From assembly GCA_902491915.1 (NCBI GenBank), contig CABUJL010000036.1, positions 1 to 14,727 on the forward strand: 14,727 nucleotides of DNA. The letters run 5' to 3'. Every line of letters begins with the position of its first letter. The stretch's first letter is position 1. The translations under genes were made by a program, and so were the position numbers. The DNA comes from an uncultured Collinsella sp. (GTDB lineage Bacteria; Actinomycetota; Coriobacteriia; Coriobacteriales; Coriobacteriaceae). The notes under the pieces were generated by a model. The model saw only the letters and a program-made list of their open reading frames with translations. It did not search any database and was not told the DNA's origin. This document shows, one piece after another, positions 6,594 through 13,250 of this stretch.

Positions 6594-7397
6594 ATGGCCC
6601 AAGCTACCAACCGTGCTTTTGCCGACGAACGCCGTACCGCCATTATGGAAATGCTCGAGCATAATGCCTCGGTGCAGGTAGCAGAAATCGCCCAAACCTT
6701 TGGCGTGTCCTCCGTCACCGCCCGCGCCGACCTGGACGCGCTCGCCGAAGCAGGCAAGCTGCGCCGCACGCATGGTGGCGCCGTGTCGCTCCACAAACGC
6801 CTGACCGTCTCCACGCAGGATCGCCGCATCAATGTCAACGTCGCCGCCAAGCAGGCCATCGCGCAAAGCGCCATCGAGCTCGTCAATGACGGCGATACGC
6901 TGCTCGTCGACTCGGGCACCACGGCGCTCGAGTTCGTCCGACTCCTCGATCAGCGCGACGGCATCACCGTTATCACGGCCGACATTACCATCGCCGATTA
7001 TATCGACGAAAGCATGCCCTCGGTCGATGTCGTCATGCTGGGCGGGGCGCTGCGCAAAGGTCATCGCTATCTGTACGGCCCACTTACCATGCAGGCGCTC
7101 CAAATGGTCCACGCCGACCTTGCCGTCATGTGCCCCGGCGCTTTTGTTCCCGGCTGCGGCTTTACGACCGACTTTCCGCAGATGGCCGAGACCAAAGCGG
7201 CTATGGTCGGCGCCGCCCGTCAAAGCGTCGCCCTCATGGACGCCAGCAAGGTTAACGGACGCGGCATGTACCGCTTTGCCGAGCTGACCGATGTCGACGC
7301 CATCGTGATGGACCGTGATCCCGACGATGCCGTCGCCACCTCAATCGCCGAGGCCACTGACAGCGAACGTCCAGCCCTCATCATCGCCGGCGCTTAA
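6594..7397 (+). CDS. DeoR/GlpR-family transcriptional regulator
   Basis: Transcription factor, usually a repressor released by a phosphorylated sugar. The 267-residue product has an N-terminal winged helix (residues about 9-60; VAEIAQTFGVSSVTARADLDAL) ending in the family signature LRRTHGGAV. A DeoR sensor domain follows, with the sugar-phosphate-binding landmarks DGDTLLVDSGTTALEF, MLGGALRKGHRYLYGP and LMDASKV. The ATG at 6594 is preceded by GGAG at 5 nt and leaves the normal short lead before the helix-turn-helix. An upstream in-frame ATG at 6537 has no comparable site and overlaps an inverted repeat. Divergence from the bisphosphate aldolase suggests it controls that gene and probably itself; its ligand is not deducible. 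Confidence 0.92.
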   Translation: MAQATNRAFADERRTAIMEMLEHNASVQVAEIAQTFGVSSVTARADLDALAEAGKLRRTHGGAVSLHKRLTVSTQDRRINVNVAAKQAIAQSAIELVNDGDTLLVDSGTTALEFVRLLDQRDGITVITADITIADYIDESMPSVDVVMLGGALRKGHRYLYGPLTMQALQMVHADLAVMCPGAFVPGCGFTTDFPQMAETKAAMVGAARQSVALMDASKVNGRGMYRFAELTDVDAIVMDRDPDDAVATSIAEATDSERPALIIAGA

Positions 7398-7401
7398 ACA
7401 A

Positions 7402-7440
7402 AAACCACCACAAAGGTGCCTGTCCCCTTTGTGGTGGTTT
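7402..7440. terminator. Bidirectional terminator with GGGGACAGGCACC loop
   Basis: Bases 7402-7416 pair perfectly with 7426-7440, a 15-bp stem with AAA at one end and TTT at the other. Counting only the outer 13 bp, the loop on the minus strand is the 13-mer GGGGACAGGCACC, part of the RGGGAC family. It begins 5 bp after the DeoR stop and ends 24 bp before the stop of the convergent FprA gene, so it can serve both transcripts. Confidence 0.9.
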
Positions 7441-7463
7441 TGCTCGTTAAAAGCGAAATATCG

Positions 7464-8624
7464 CTACTTGGAAAGCTCGTCGACGAGGGCCTCAATCTGA
7501 GCGCGTGAGGCGTCGTTGAGCGAACCCAGGACAGTCACCTTGTTCTGCGTCAGCGTGATGTCCTTCATGCCCTCGAGCTCCTTGGTCATAACCTTGGCAG
7601 CGGTGGGCGCCCAGGAGCCGGCCTCAACGAGTGCCACCGTACGGTTCTGATAGGCGTGCTCGGCAAGCGTGTGGATGAAGGTGCTCATGAACGGGAAGAT
7701 CTCGCCCTGATAGGTGATAGAGGCGAGCACCAGACGGTCATAGCGGAACGCATCCTCAACGGCCTCGGCCATGTCGTCGCGAGCCAAGTCAAAGACAGAG
7801 ACCTTCTGGCCGCGAGCCTCAAGCGCAGATGCGAGCTCCTCGACGGCAGCCTTCAGATGCCCGTACACACTCGCATAGGCAATCGTGATGCCCTCGTCCT
7901 CGGGCTGATAGCTCGACCAGGTGTTGTAGGTGTCGAGGTAATAGCCCAGATTCTCGGTAAGAACAGGACCATGGAGCGGACAGATGATCTGGATATCCAG
8001 ATCGGCGGCCTTCTTGAGCACGGTCTGCACGAATTTGCCGAACTTACCGACGATGCCAAAGTAGTAGCGGCGCGCTTCGCAAGCCCAGCCTTCCGGGTCC
8101 TCGATGTCGTTGGCGCCGAACTTGCCAAAGCCGTCGGCACTAAAGAGTACCTTGTCGGTGGACTCGTAGGAGAAGATCACCTCGGGCCAGTGCACGTTGG
8201 GGGCGCCGATAAAGGTCAGGCTGTGACCGCCCAGATCGAGCACGTCGCCCTCTTTGACGACCATCTTGCGCTCGGGGTAGTCGGTGCCAAAGTAGTTGAC
8301 CATCATGCGGAAGGCGCCCATGCTGGCCACAATCTGTGCCTGGGGATAGCGCTCCATAAAGGCGGCGATACCGGCGGAGTGATCGGGCTCCATGTGATGG
8401 ACGACCAGGTAGTCGGGCGTACGGCCATCGAGCACGGCCTCGAGGTTGCCGAGCCACTCGTCGACAAAACCACCGTCGACCGAATCGGCGACGGCGATTT
8501 TATCGCCCAAGATAACGTAGCTGTTGTATGCCATGCCGTTCTCGGACACATCGTACTGGCCCTCGAACAGGTCAATGTCGTGATCGTCGACGCCAACGTA
8601 GCGGATATCCTTGGTGATCTCCAT
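7464..8624 (-). CDS. fprA: Flavodiiron protein (FprA family A-type flavoprotein)
   Basis: Cytoplasmic enzyme that reduces O2 to water and/or NO to N2O, protecting anaerobes. The 386-residue product has a metallo-beta-lactamase-like domain with a complete diiron ligand set: HMEPDH (H77, E79, D81), NVHWPE (H145), FSADGFG (D164) and PLHGP (H218). A flavodoxin domain follows from about residue 246 (ITIAYASVYGHLKAA), with later FMN-loop segments such as SITYQGEIFPFM and EAGSWAPTAAK. There is no C-terminal rubredoxin or flavin reductase domain, so it is the minimal class A form and needs a separate electron donor, not seen here. The ATG at 8624 sits 8 nt after AGGAGG. LacI lies upstream on the same strand, 129 bp away, and a promoter-like region lies between them. 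Confidence 0.95.
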   Translation of the reverse strand: MEITKDIRYVGVDDHDIDLFEGQYDVSENGMAYNSYVILGDKIAVADSVDGGFVDEWLGNLEAVLDGRTPDYLVVHHMEPDHSAGIAAFMERYPQAQIVASMGAFRMMVNYFGTDYPERKMVVKEGDVLDLGGHSLTFIGAPNVHWPEVIFSYESTDKVLFSADGFGKFGANDIEDPEGWACEARRYYFGIVGKFGKFVQTVLKKAADLDIQIICPLHGPVLTENLGYYLDTYNTWSSYQPEDEGITIAYASVYGHLKAAVEELASALEARGQKVSVFDLARDDMAEAVEDAFRYDRLVLASITYQGEIFPFMSTFIHTLAEHAYQNRTVALVEAGSWAPTAAKVMTKELEGMKDITLTQNKVTVLGSLNDASRAQIEALVDELSK

Positions 8625-8640
8625 CAGGCAAAGCCTCCTA

Positions 8641-8667
8641 GATAGACAAAAGAGCCCGTCTATCATA
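8641..8667 (-). promoter_or_regulatory. fprA promoter -10 and overlapping inverted repeat
   Basis: On the minus strand TATGAT (8667-8662) is a good -10 about 38 bp before the fprA start; no clear -35 is 16-18 bp upstream. GATAGAC (8641-8647) and GTCTATC (8658-8664) form a perfect 7-bp inverted repeat with a 10-bp spacer. It overlaps the -10 and ends just before the ribosome-binding site, a position suited to a repressor operator. Confidence 0.4.
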
Positions 8668-8753
8668 GCACTCGACTACATCCCAACAGCTATCTACCGA
8701 CATCCTTACCGATTGTTATTGATGTTCAACATATCACCGTTTACCTGCACAAA

Positions 8754-9785
8754 CTATGAGCGCGGTATCGCCGTGCTATGTCGAATAATGAGTTGGCCGG
8801 GAATACGAATGGCAACGGTTTTGCCTGCCGTACCCGCCTCGGGAACCGCATGCTCGAACACCTCGCGTCCGCGCTGATGTAGATCGAATCGCACGGTCGT
8901 GAGCTCGTTGTGTGCTACAAAATCATCGAGCGAATCATCGACGCCCACCACGCTTACGTCCTCGGGCACGCGAAGACCGCTATCACGCAGCGCGGCAATC
9001 GCGCCATTTGCCATCTGATCGTTTGCCGCATAGATCGCCGTCATGGTGCGGTCGTGCTCGGCCAGATACCTGCCGGCTTCGTAACCGCTGTTGGCAGACC
9101 AGTCACCCTCGAGCGGCTCTACCGGCTCGATGTGTTTACGCTCGAGTGCATCCTGCCAACCGGCGCGACGAAATTGCTCGTCGACCGAGAACGACGGGCC
9201 GCCAATATAGCGAATCTGCTCGTGCCCCAGCTCAAACAGGTGATCCATAAGCAATAGCGAGCAGCCGTAATGGTCGGAATCGACCGTGGTCACCCGCGGG
9301 TGCGCGTACATGGTAACGATGACCGTGCCAATGCCCGGCAGTGGATCAAACGTCTCAAAATCGGGCGCCATGCGGCTCATGCCGATGATGATGCCGTCCA
9401 CCGGCAATGCGGCCATACGACGCGTGGCCTCGGCAAGCGAAAACTCCTCGGTCTTGGACATCTCGACCAACGTGATGGCGCAATTATGCTCGCGAGCAGC
9501 GCTGGCGATGCCATCGATCATTGAGAGGTTGCCAAACTTGGTGACATCGTTGACGCATAGGCCAACCGAATGGTAGCGACCGTCGCGCAGCGAGCGACCG
9601 GCATAACTCGGACGAAAGCCGAGCTCTTGCATAGCGGCCTGCACGCGCTGGCGCGTCTGCTCGTTAACGTTGGGCAAGCCGTTGGCGACGCGCGAAACCG
9701 TCTGCTGCGAAACGCCGGCAGCGCGGGCGACGTCGGCCATGGAGACCGGACGCGTACCTGTATCGTTGGACGGGCGCCTTGCCAC
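8754..9785 (-). CDS. LacI-family transcriptional regulator (GalR-like position)
   Basis: Sugar-responsive DNA-binding protein of normal LacI length (343 residues). The N-terminal helix-turn-helix is VSMADVARAAGVSQQTVSRV (about 14-33), followed by a hinge region (RPSYAGRSLR). The periplasmic-binding-protein-like sensor domain has typical segments such as VDGIIIG, IRYIGGP, AIYAANDQMANGAIAALRDSGLRVPEDVSVVGVDDS and ELTTVRFD. The start is GTG at 9785, behind an AAGGTGA-like site. It is transcribed away from galK, and three copies of one operator-like sequence lie between them. The simplest reading is an autoregulating galactose-responsive repressor, but the effector is inferred from position only. 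No clear terminator separates it from fprA. Confidence 0.93.
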   Translation of the reverse strand: MARRPSNDTGTRPVSMADVARAAGVSQQTVSRVANGLPNVNEQTRQRVQAAMQELGFRPSYAGRSLRDGRYHSVGLCVNDVTKFGNLSMIDGIASAAREHNCAITLVEMSKTEEFSLAEATRRMAALPVDGIIIGMSRMAPDFETFDPLPGIGTVIVTMYAHPRVTTVDSDHYGCSLLLMDHLFELGHEQIRYIGGPSFSVDEQFRRAGWQDALERKHIEPVEPLEGDWSANSGYEAGRYLAEHDRTMTAIYAANDQMANGAIAALRDSGLRVPEDVSVVGVDDSLDDFVAHNELTTVRFDLHQRGREVFEHAVPEAGTAGKTVAIRIPGQLIIRHSTAIPRS

Positions 9786-9878
9786 AGGATCACCTTCACC
9801 CTTGCGAGATTTGAATAGCGTGAATGCCGGCCCGGGCAGAAATACATCCCGCGCCGAGGCCCGCTATCGTCGGACGCA

Positions 9879-9893
9879 TGTTAACGTACTCTA
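9879..9893. promoter_or_regulatory. Operator-like site O1
   Basis: TGTTAACGTACTC (9879-9891) matches the first 13 bases of the 18-mer repeated at 9998-10015 (inverted) and 10066-10083, then diverges. It lies about 25-30 bp downstream of a predicted lacI -10, so binding here could block lacI transcription (autoregulation). Confidence 0.6.
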
Positions 9894-9918
9894 CTTTTTC
9901 TATCTGCATCTCTTCTGC

Positions 9919-9924
9919 TTTATA
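9919..9924 (-). promoter_or_regulatory. Candidate lacI -10 box
   Basis: TATAAA on the minus strand (9924-9919) matches 5 of 6 positions of the -10 consensus and lies about 135 bp upstream of the lacI start. The best upstream hexamer at suitable spacing matches the -35 consensus poorly. Confidence 0.3.
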
Positions 9925-9973
9925 AGTCCATACGGCAGTACCGTTCACGGCTGTATTTCTACCGATTACCAGA

Positions 9974-10002
9974 TTCTCAAAAAGTGACAAGCGATGTGTT
10001 AT
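9974..10002 (+). promoter_or_regulatory. Candidate galK promoter
   Basis: TTCTCA (9974-9979) and TGTTAT (9997-10002) each match 4 of 6 consensus positions at 17-bp spacing. The -10 overlaps operator O2, as expected for a repressible promoter. It would give a leader of roughly 115 nt containing O3. Confidence 0.35.
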
Positions 10003-10015
10003 GAGTACGTTAACA
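9998..10015. promoter_or_regulatory. Operator-like site O2
   Basis: GTTATGAGTACGTTAACA is the exact reverse complement of the 18-mer at 10066-10083; centres are 68 bp apart. Within it the TGNNNACGTNNNCA pattern gives the CG-centred partial dyad typical of LacI-family sites. It overlaps the proposed galK -10. Confidence 0.7.
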
Positions 10016-10065
10016 TAGCCCGTAACGCGCGGTATCGTGAACACTTGGTTCATGCCGCTTCAAGT

Positions 10066-10083
10066 TGTTAACGTACTCATAAC
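10066..10083. promoter_or_regulatory. Operator-like site O3
   Basis: TGTTAACGTACTCATAAC, identical to O2 read on the other strand, lies 41 bp before the galK start, inside the probable leader. With O1 and O2 it makes a three-site set across the divergent region, compatible with repression by looping. Confidence 0.7.
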
Positions 10084-10123
10084 GACGCAAAACCCACCCG
10101 TGCGCGCCAAGGAAAGGACTCCC

Positions 10124-11299
10124 ATGACCACCCCCGACGAAAAGACATTCGCCACGCTCACCAAGCTGTTCGAGGAGGAGTTTGGCCCCATCGGCGACCG
10201 CCAGGTGCTCTACGTGCACGCGCCCGGCCGTTCCGAGATCAGCGGCAACCACACCGACCACGAGGGTGGCCACGTTATCGCCGGTTCGCTCGATGTCGCT
10301 GTCGACGGCATCGCCGTGGCAACCGACTCCAACAAGGTTCGCGTCGCCGACGAGGGCTATCCTACGTTTGAAATCGCGCTCGACACGCTAGACGTTCAGG
10401 AGTCCGAGAAGGGCACGTCCGCAAGCCTCGTCCGCGGCATGGCCCACGAGATTGCAGCCCTTGGCGTTGAGCCCCACGGCTTCGACTTTGCCTTTACCTG
10501 CTCCGTCCCCTCGGGCGGCGGTCTTTCCAGCTCTGCCGCCGTCGAGGCCGCGTACGGTCGCGCCATGGAAACCCTCTGGGGCGCACCCGCCATCGAGCCC
10601 GTCGCGCTCGCGCAGATGAGCCAGCGCACCGAGAACAACTATTACGGCAAGCCCTGCGGTCTGATGGACCAGGCCGCCGTGTGCCTGGGCGGCCTTGCCT
10701 ACATGGACTTTGAGGACCAGGCTCAGCCTAAAACCCAGAAGCTCGAGCTCAACTTTGAGGATCACGGCTATGCGCTCGTGCTCGTTAAGGTCGGTGCCGA
10801 CCACGTGGCCGCCACCGACGACTACGCCGCCGTTCCGCGCGAGATGCAGGACGTTGCCGCCGAGTTTGGCAAGGCACGCCTGTGCGAGGTCGACGTTGCC
10901 GATTTTGACGCCAAGCTCCCCGAGCTGCGCGCCAAGCTGGGCGACCGCGCCTGCCTGCGCGCCGTTCACTACTGGTACGAAAACGGCCTGGTCGACAAGC
11001 GCTGGGCTGCCCTGAACGCCGGCGACATCGATCAGTTCCTGGTCCTGACGCGCGAGTCCGGCGCCAGCTCTGCCATGTACCTACAGAATGTCGTTGCCAA
11101 GCTGGGCTCCGAGCAGCCCTCGATGTATGCCCTGGCACTGGCCGAGCACGTGCTCGACGGCCGTGGCGCCGTCCGTATCCACGGTGGCGGCTTTGGTGGC
11201 ACCATCCAGGCCTTCGTGCCGCTCGACCTGGTCGACCTTTATCACCAAGATGAACGGCTGGCTGGGCGAGGGCTCTGCCCGCCACTACGCAATTTCTGA
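10124..11299 (+). CDS. galK: Galactokinase, apparent frameshift near C-terminus
   Basis: GHMP-family kinase making galactose-1-phosphate from galactose and ATP, the first Leloir step. The ATG at 10124 follows GGAAAGGA at 5 nt; an in-frame ATG at 10037 would place operator O3 inside the gene and is rejected. Visible motifs are GRSEISGNHTDHEGG (35-49, the clostridial-type galactose signature), VPSGGGLSSSAA (128-139, ATP loop), CGLMDQA (D182, catalytic base) and HGGGFGGTIQAFVP (353-366). The open frame codes 391 residues, but its last 19 (from Y373) look non-native. Reading +1 from about 11240 instead gives 28 protein-like residues (ITKMNGWLGEGSARHYAISD, then KGAYAAWL) ending at a TAA that overlaps galT, for an expected 400-residue protein. 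Catalytic motifs remain intact, so activity may persist or be reduced. Confidence 0.92.
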   Translation: MTTPDEKTFATLTKLFEEEFGPIGDRQVLYVHAPGRSEISGNHTDHEGGHVIAGSLDVAVDGIAVATDSNKVRVADEGYPTFEIALDTLDVQESEKGTSASLVRGMAHEIAALGVEPHGFDFAFTCSVPSGGGLSSSAAVEAAYGRAMETLWGAPAIEPVALAQMSQRTENNYYGKPCGLMDQAAVCLGGLAYMDFEDQAQPKTQKLELNFEDHGYALVLVKVGADHVAATDDYAAVPREMQDVAAEFGKARLCEVDVADFDAKLPELRAKLGDRACLRAVHYWYENGLVDKRWAALNAGDIDQFLVLTRESGASSAMYLQNVVAKLGSEQPSMYALALAEHVLDGRGAVRIHGGGFGGTIQAFVPLDLVDLYHQDERLAGRGLCPPLRNF

Positions 11300-11327
11300 C
11301 AAGGGGGCTTACGCGGCATGGCTGTAA
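11231..11327 (+). other. Frameshift zone and displaced galK tail
   Basis: In the galK frame 11231-11239 reads V370-D371-L372. Skipping one base (T11240) moves into the frame that stays open from 11241 to TAA at 11325-11327 and encodes a GHMP-like C-terminus. That TAA overlaps an ATG (11327) and lies inside the galT start region, as expected for a native operon junction. The simplest explanation is a one-base insertion in CCTTTA, or a sequencing error there. Confidence 0.7.
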
Positions 11328-12946
11328 TGACTGACGTGCGCGAGGCTGCGCAGAACCTGATCGAGTACGCTATCCACCGATCGATGATCGGACAGGACGA
11401 TCGCATCTGGGCCTACAACACCATTTTGGAGTGCATCGGCGCCACGGGCCCGGCGCTCGACATGGCCTGGGCGCTCCAGGTCGAGAAACTCTCGCTCTTG
11501 CACCCCGATACCCTGCCCAACTTTGACCTTGAAGGCACACTTGCCGCGCTTGTCGAGGCGGCTGTTGCCAACGGTGCTGCCGAGGACACGGTATCGGGCC
11601 GCGACCGCATCGCCATGCGCATCATGGGCGTGCTGATGCCGAGGCCTTCGGTTGTAAACGAGGAATTCAACGGCCGCATGGGCGTCAACGAGCCCCGCGC
11701 CGCGACTGATTGGTTCTACGGCCTGTGCTGCGACGCCGGCTACGTGCGCCGTGCCGCCATCGCGCGCAACATCAAATGGAGCACCCCCACCAACTGGGGC
11801 GATCTTGAAATCACTATCAACCTGTCCAAACCCGAGAAGGACCCGCGCGATATCGCCGCGGCAGGTGCAGCCAAGAACTTGGGCGAGAAGTATCCCGCCT
11901 GCCAGCTCTGCATCGAGAACGAGGGCTACCCCGGACGCTCCGCCGCAGCCGACGGCGGCGCTCACCCCGCCCGCCAGAATCTGCGCGTTATCCCCATTGA
12001 GCTCGACGGCGAGCGCTGGGGCTTCCAGTACAGCCCGTACGCGTACTTTAACGAGCACTGCATTGCCATGAGCTCCGAGCATCGTCCGATGCACGTCGAC
12101 CGCAAGGGGCTGACCTGCCTGCTCGACTTTGTCGACCTGTTCCCGCACTACTTTATTGGCTCCAACGCCGACCTGCCCATCGTGGGCGGCTCGATTCTGT
12201 CGCACGACCACTTCCAGGGCGGCGCGCACGAGTTCCCCATGATGCATGCCACCGAGGTCTCGCAGTTTAGCGTGCCCGGCTTTGACCAAGTCAGCGGTAC
12301 CGTGTTGCAGTGGCCGCTTTCGGTGCTGCGACTGCGCTCGCACGACCGCGCCCAGCTGCTCGACGCCGCCGAGAAGATTATCCTCGCCTGGCGCGAGTGG
12401 ACCGATGAGTCTGTGGGCGTTATCGCGTACACAGCCGATGACGTGGCGCACAACACCGTAACGCCTGTCATCCGCCGCGTCGACTCTCGCGGAAATGCCG
12501 GCGGCGAAATCTACGAGGCCTACCTGGCGCTTCGCTGCAACATCACGACCGACGAGCATCCGCTGGGCGTGTTCCACCCGCATGCCGAGTACCACCACAT
12601 TAAGAAGGAGAACATCGGCCTGATCGAGGTCATGGGCCTGGCCATTCTTCCGCCGCGCCTGGTTCCCGAGCTTGGCGCTGTCCGTGAGCATCTGCTGGCA
12701 GCCAAGGTCGATGCCAGCTACGATCTTGCCGGTGCGCTCGAGGTCGATGATCTTTGTCGCAGCCATGCCGCGTGGGCCGAGGACGTCTTTGCTCGCCGCG
12801 CCGACGAGCTTACGGCCGACAACGCCATCGATATCCTGCACGAGGAGGTCGGCGTGGTGTTTGGCCACGTGCTCGACAACGCCGGCGTCTTTAAGTGGGA
12901 CGAGGCGGGACGCGCCGCCCAGCAGCGCTTTATCGACTCGCTGTAG
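11318..12946 (+). CDS. galT: UDP-glucose-hexose-1-P uridylyltransferase, class II
   Basis: Transfers UMP from UDP-glucose to galactose-1-phosphate, giving UDP-galactose and glucose-1-phosphate. At 542 residues it is the large class II (Firmicutes/Coriobacteria) type, unlike the roughly 350-residue E. coli enzyme. Family landmarks include MGVLMPRPS (103-111), TPTNWGDLEITINLSKPEKDPRDI, SPYAYFNEHCI and the catalytic SHDHFQGGxHEFP (H296, H298, Q300; H298 likely nucleotidylated), followed by FHPHAEYHHIKKENIGLIEVMG. The ATG at 11318 lies 10 nt after AAGGGGG and is preferred over the ATG at 11327. It overlaps the displaced galK tail, consistent with translational coupling. A strong terminator follows 49 bp after the stop. 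No galE is visible here. Confidence 0.95.
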   Translation: MAVMTDVREAAQNLIEYAIHRSMIGQDDRIWAYNTILECIGATGPALDMAWALQVEKLSLLHPDTLPNFDLEGTLAALVEAAVANGAAEDTVSGRDRIAMRIMGVLMPRPSVVNEEFNGRMGVNEPRAATDWFYGLCCDAGYVRRAAIARNIKWSTPTNWGDLEITINLSKPEKDPRDIAAAGAAKNLGEKYPACQLCIENEGYPGRSAAADGGAHPARQNLRVIPIELDGERWGFQYSPYAYFNEHCIAMSSEHRPMHVDRKGLTCLLDFVDLFPHYFIGSNADLPIVGGSILSHDHFQGGAHEFPMMHATEVSQFSVPGFDQVSGTVLQWPLSVLRLRSHDRAQLLDAAEKIILAWREWTDESVGVIAYTADDVAHNTVTPVIRRVDSRGNAGGEIYEAYLALRCNITTDEHPLGVFHPHAEYHHIKKENIGLIEVMGLAILPPRLVPELGAVREHLLAAKVDASYDLAGALEVDDLCRSHAAWAEDVFARRADELTADNAIDILHEEVGVVFGHVLDNAGVFKWDEAGRAAQQRFIDSL

Positions 12947-12994
12947 CACGCGAGCTCGAACGCACGCACTTAACAAATAGCGCCTACACGACCG

Positions 12995-13032
12995 CGGCGC
13001 CCGCCGGCAACATCGCCGGCGGGCGCCGTTTT
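12995..13032 (+). terminator. Rho-independent terminator of galKT
   Basis: CGGCGCCCGCCGGC (12995-13008) pairs perfectly with GCCGGCGGGCGCCG (13015-13028) around AACATC and is followed by TTTT. The 14-bp GC-only stem 49 bp after the galT stop is a textbook terminator for the operon. Confidence 0.93.
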
Positions 13033-13064
13033 CTGATGCAAGGGTAACTAATTTACGCCAAAGC

Positions 13065-13103
13065 AAGGAGTGTCCCAAACTGCCGGCAGAAAAGGAACGT
13101 CCC
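13065..13103. repeat. 39-bp direct repeat, left copy
   Basis: Identical over 39 bases to 14576-14614, 1511 bp away, on the far side of the ATPase gene. It contains the perfect palindrome CTGCCGGCAG (13080-13089) and AAGGAACGTCCC. With the following bases it forms a decayed hairpin (GCCGGCA 13082-13088 against TGCCGAC 13108-13114) whose minus-strand core is GGGGACGTTCCTT. Confidence 0.92.
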
Positions 13104-13120
13104 CAGGTGCCGACCTAAAC

Positions 13121-13219
13121 CCACACATTATTCGATGGAAAAACGTGGTTGCCTCCCACATTATTCGATGGAAAAACGTGGTTTACTCCCACATTTTTCG
13201 ATGGAAAGACCAAGACGGT
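13121..13219 (+). repeat. Three 33-bp tandem units upstream of the ATPase
   Basis: Units start at 13121, 13154 and 13187. Bases 13124-13150 and 13157-13183 are identical (27 bp). The third unit matches for 18 bases with one change (CACATTTTTCGATGGAAA), then diverges. The core CCACATT-ATTCGATGGAA-AACGTGG (13156-13181) is an imperfect palindrome with TTC/GAA and CCAC/GTGG half-sites. 33 bp is close to three helical turns, so bound proteins would line up on one face. The repeats end just before a -10-like box. As codons they read HIIRWKNVV repeats, but the frame has no credible ribosome-binding site. Confidence 0.85.
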
Positions 13220-13221
13220 CT

Positions 13222-13241
13222 TATACTAACCATGATCGTTA
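13222..13241 (+). promoter_or_regulatory. Candidate ATPase promoter -10 and near-palindrome
   Basis: TATACT (13222-13227) matches 5 of 6 bases of the -10 consensus. The expected -35 zone falls in the third 33-bp unit (TTCGATGG), so a factor binding the repeats would compete with or recruit polymerase. TAACCATGATCGTTA (13227-13241) is a 15-bp near-perfect palindrome directly downstream. Confidence 0.4.
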
Positions 13242-13250
13242 GGGGGCAGT

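Noticed and set aside
10037..10123. Upstream ATG extension of galK
   Set aside because: It would place operator O3 inside the coding region and lacks a ribosome-binding site; the ATG at 10124 has GGAAAGGA.
11309..13078. 589-codon minus-strand frame opposite galT
   Set aside because: Antisense shadow; its frame crosses the galKT terminator and has no family motifs, while galT is certain.
13121..13219. CRISPR array
   Set aside because: The repeats are contiguous 33-bp units with no variable spacers and there are no cas genes.
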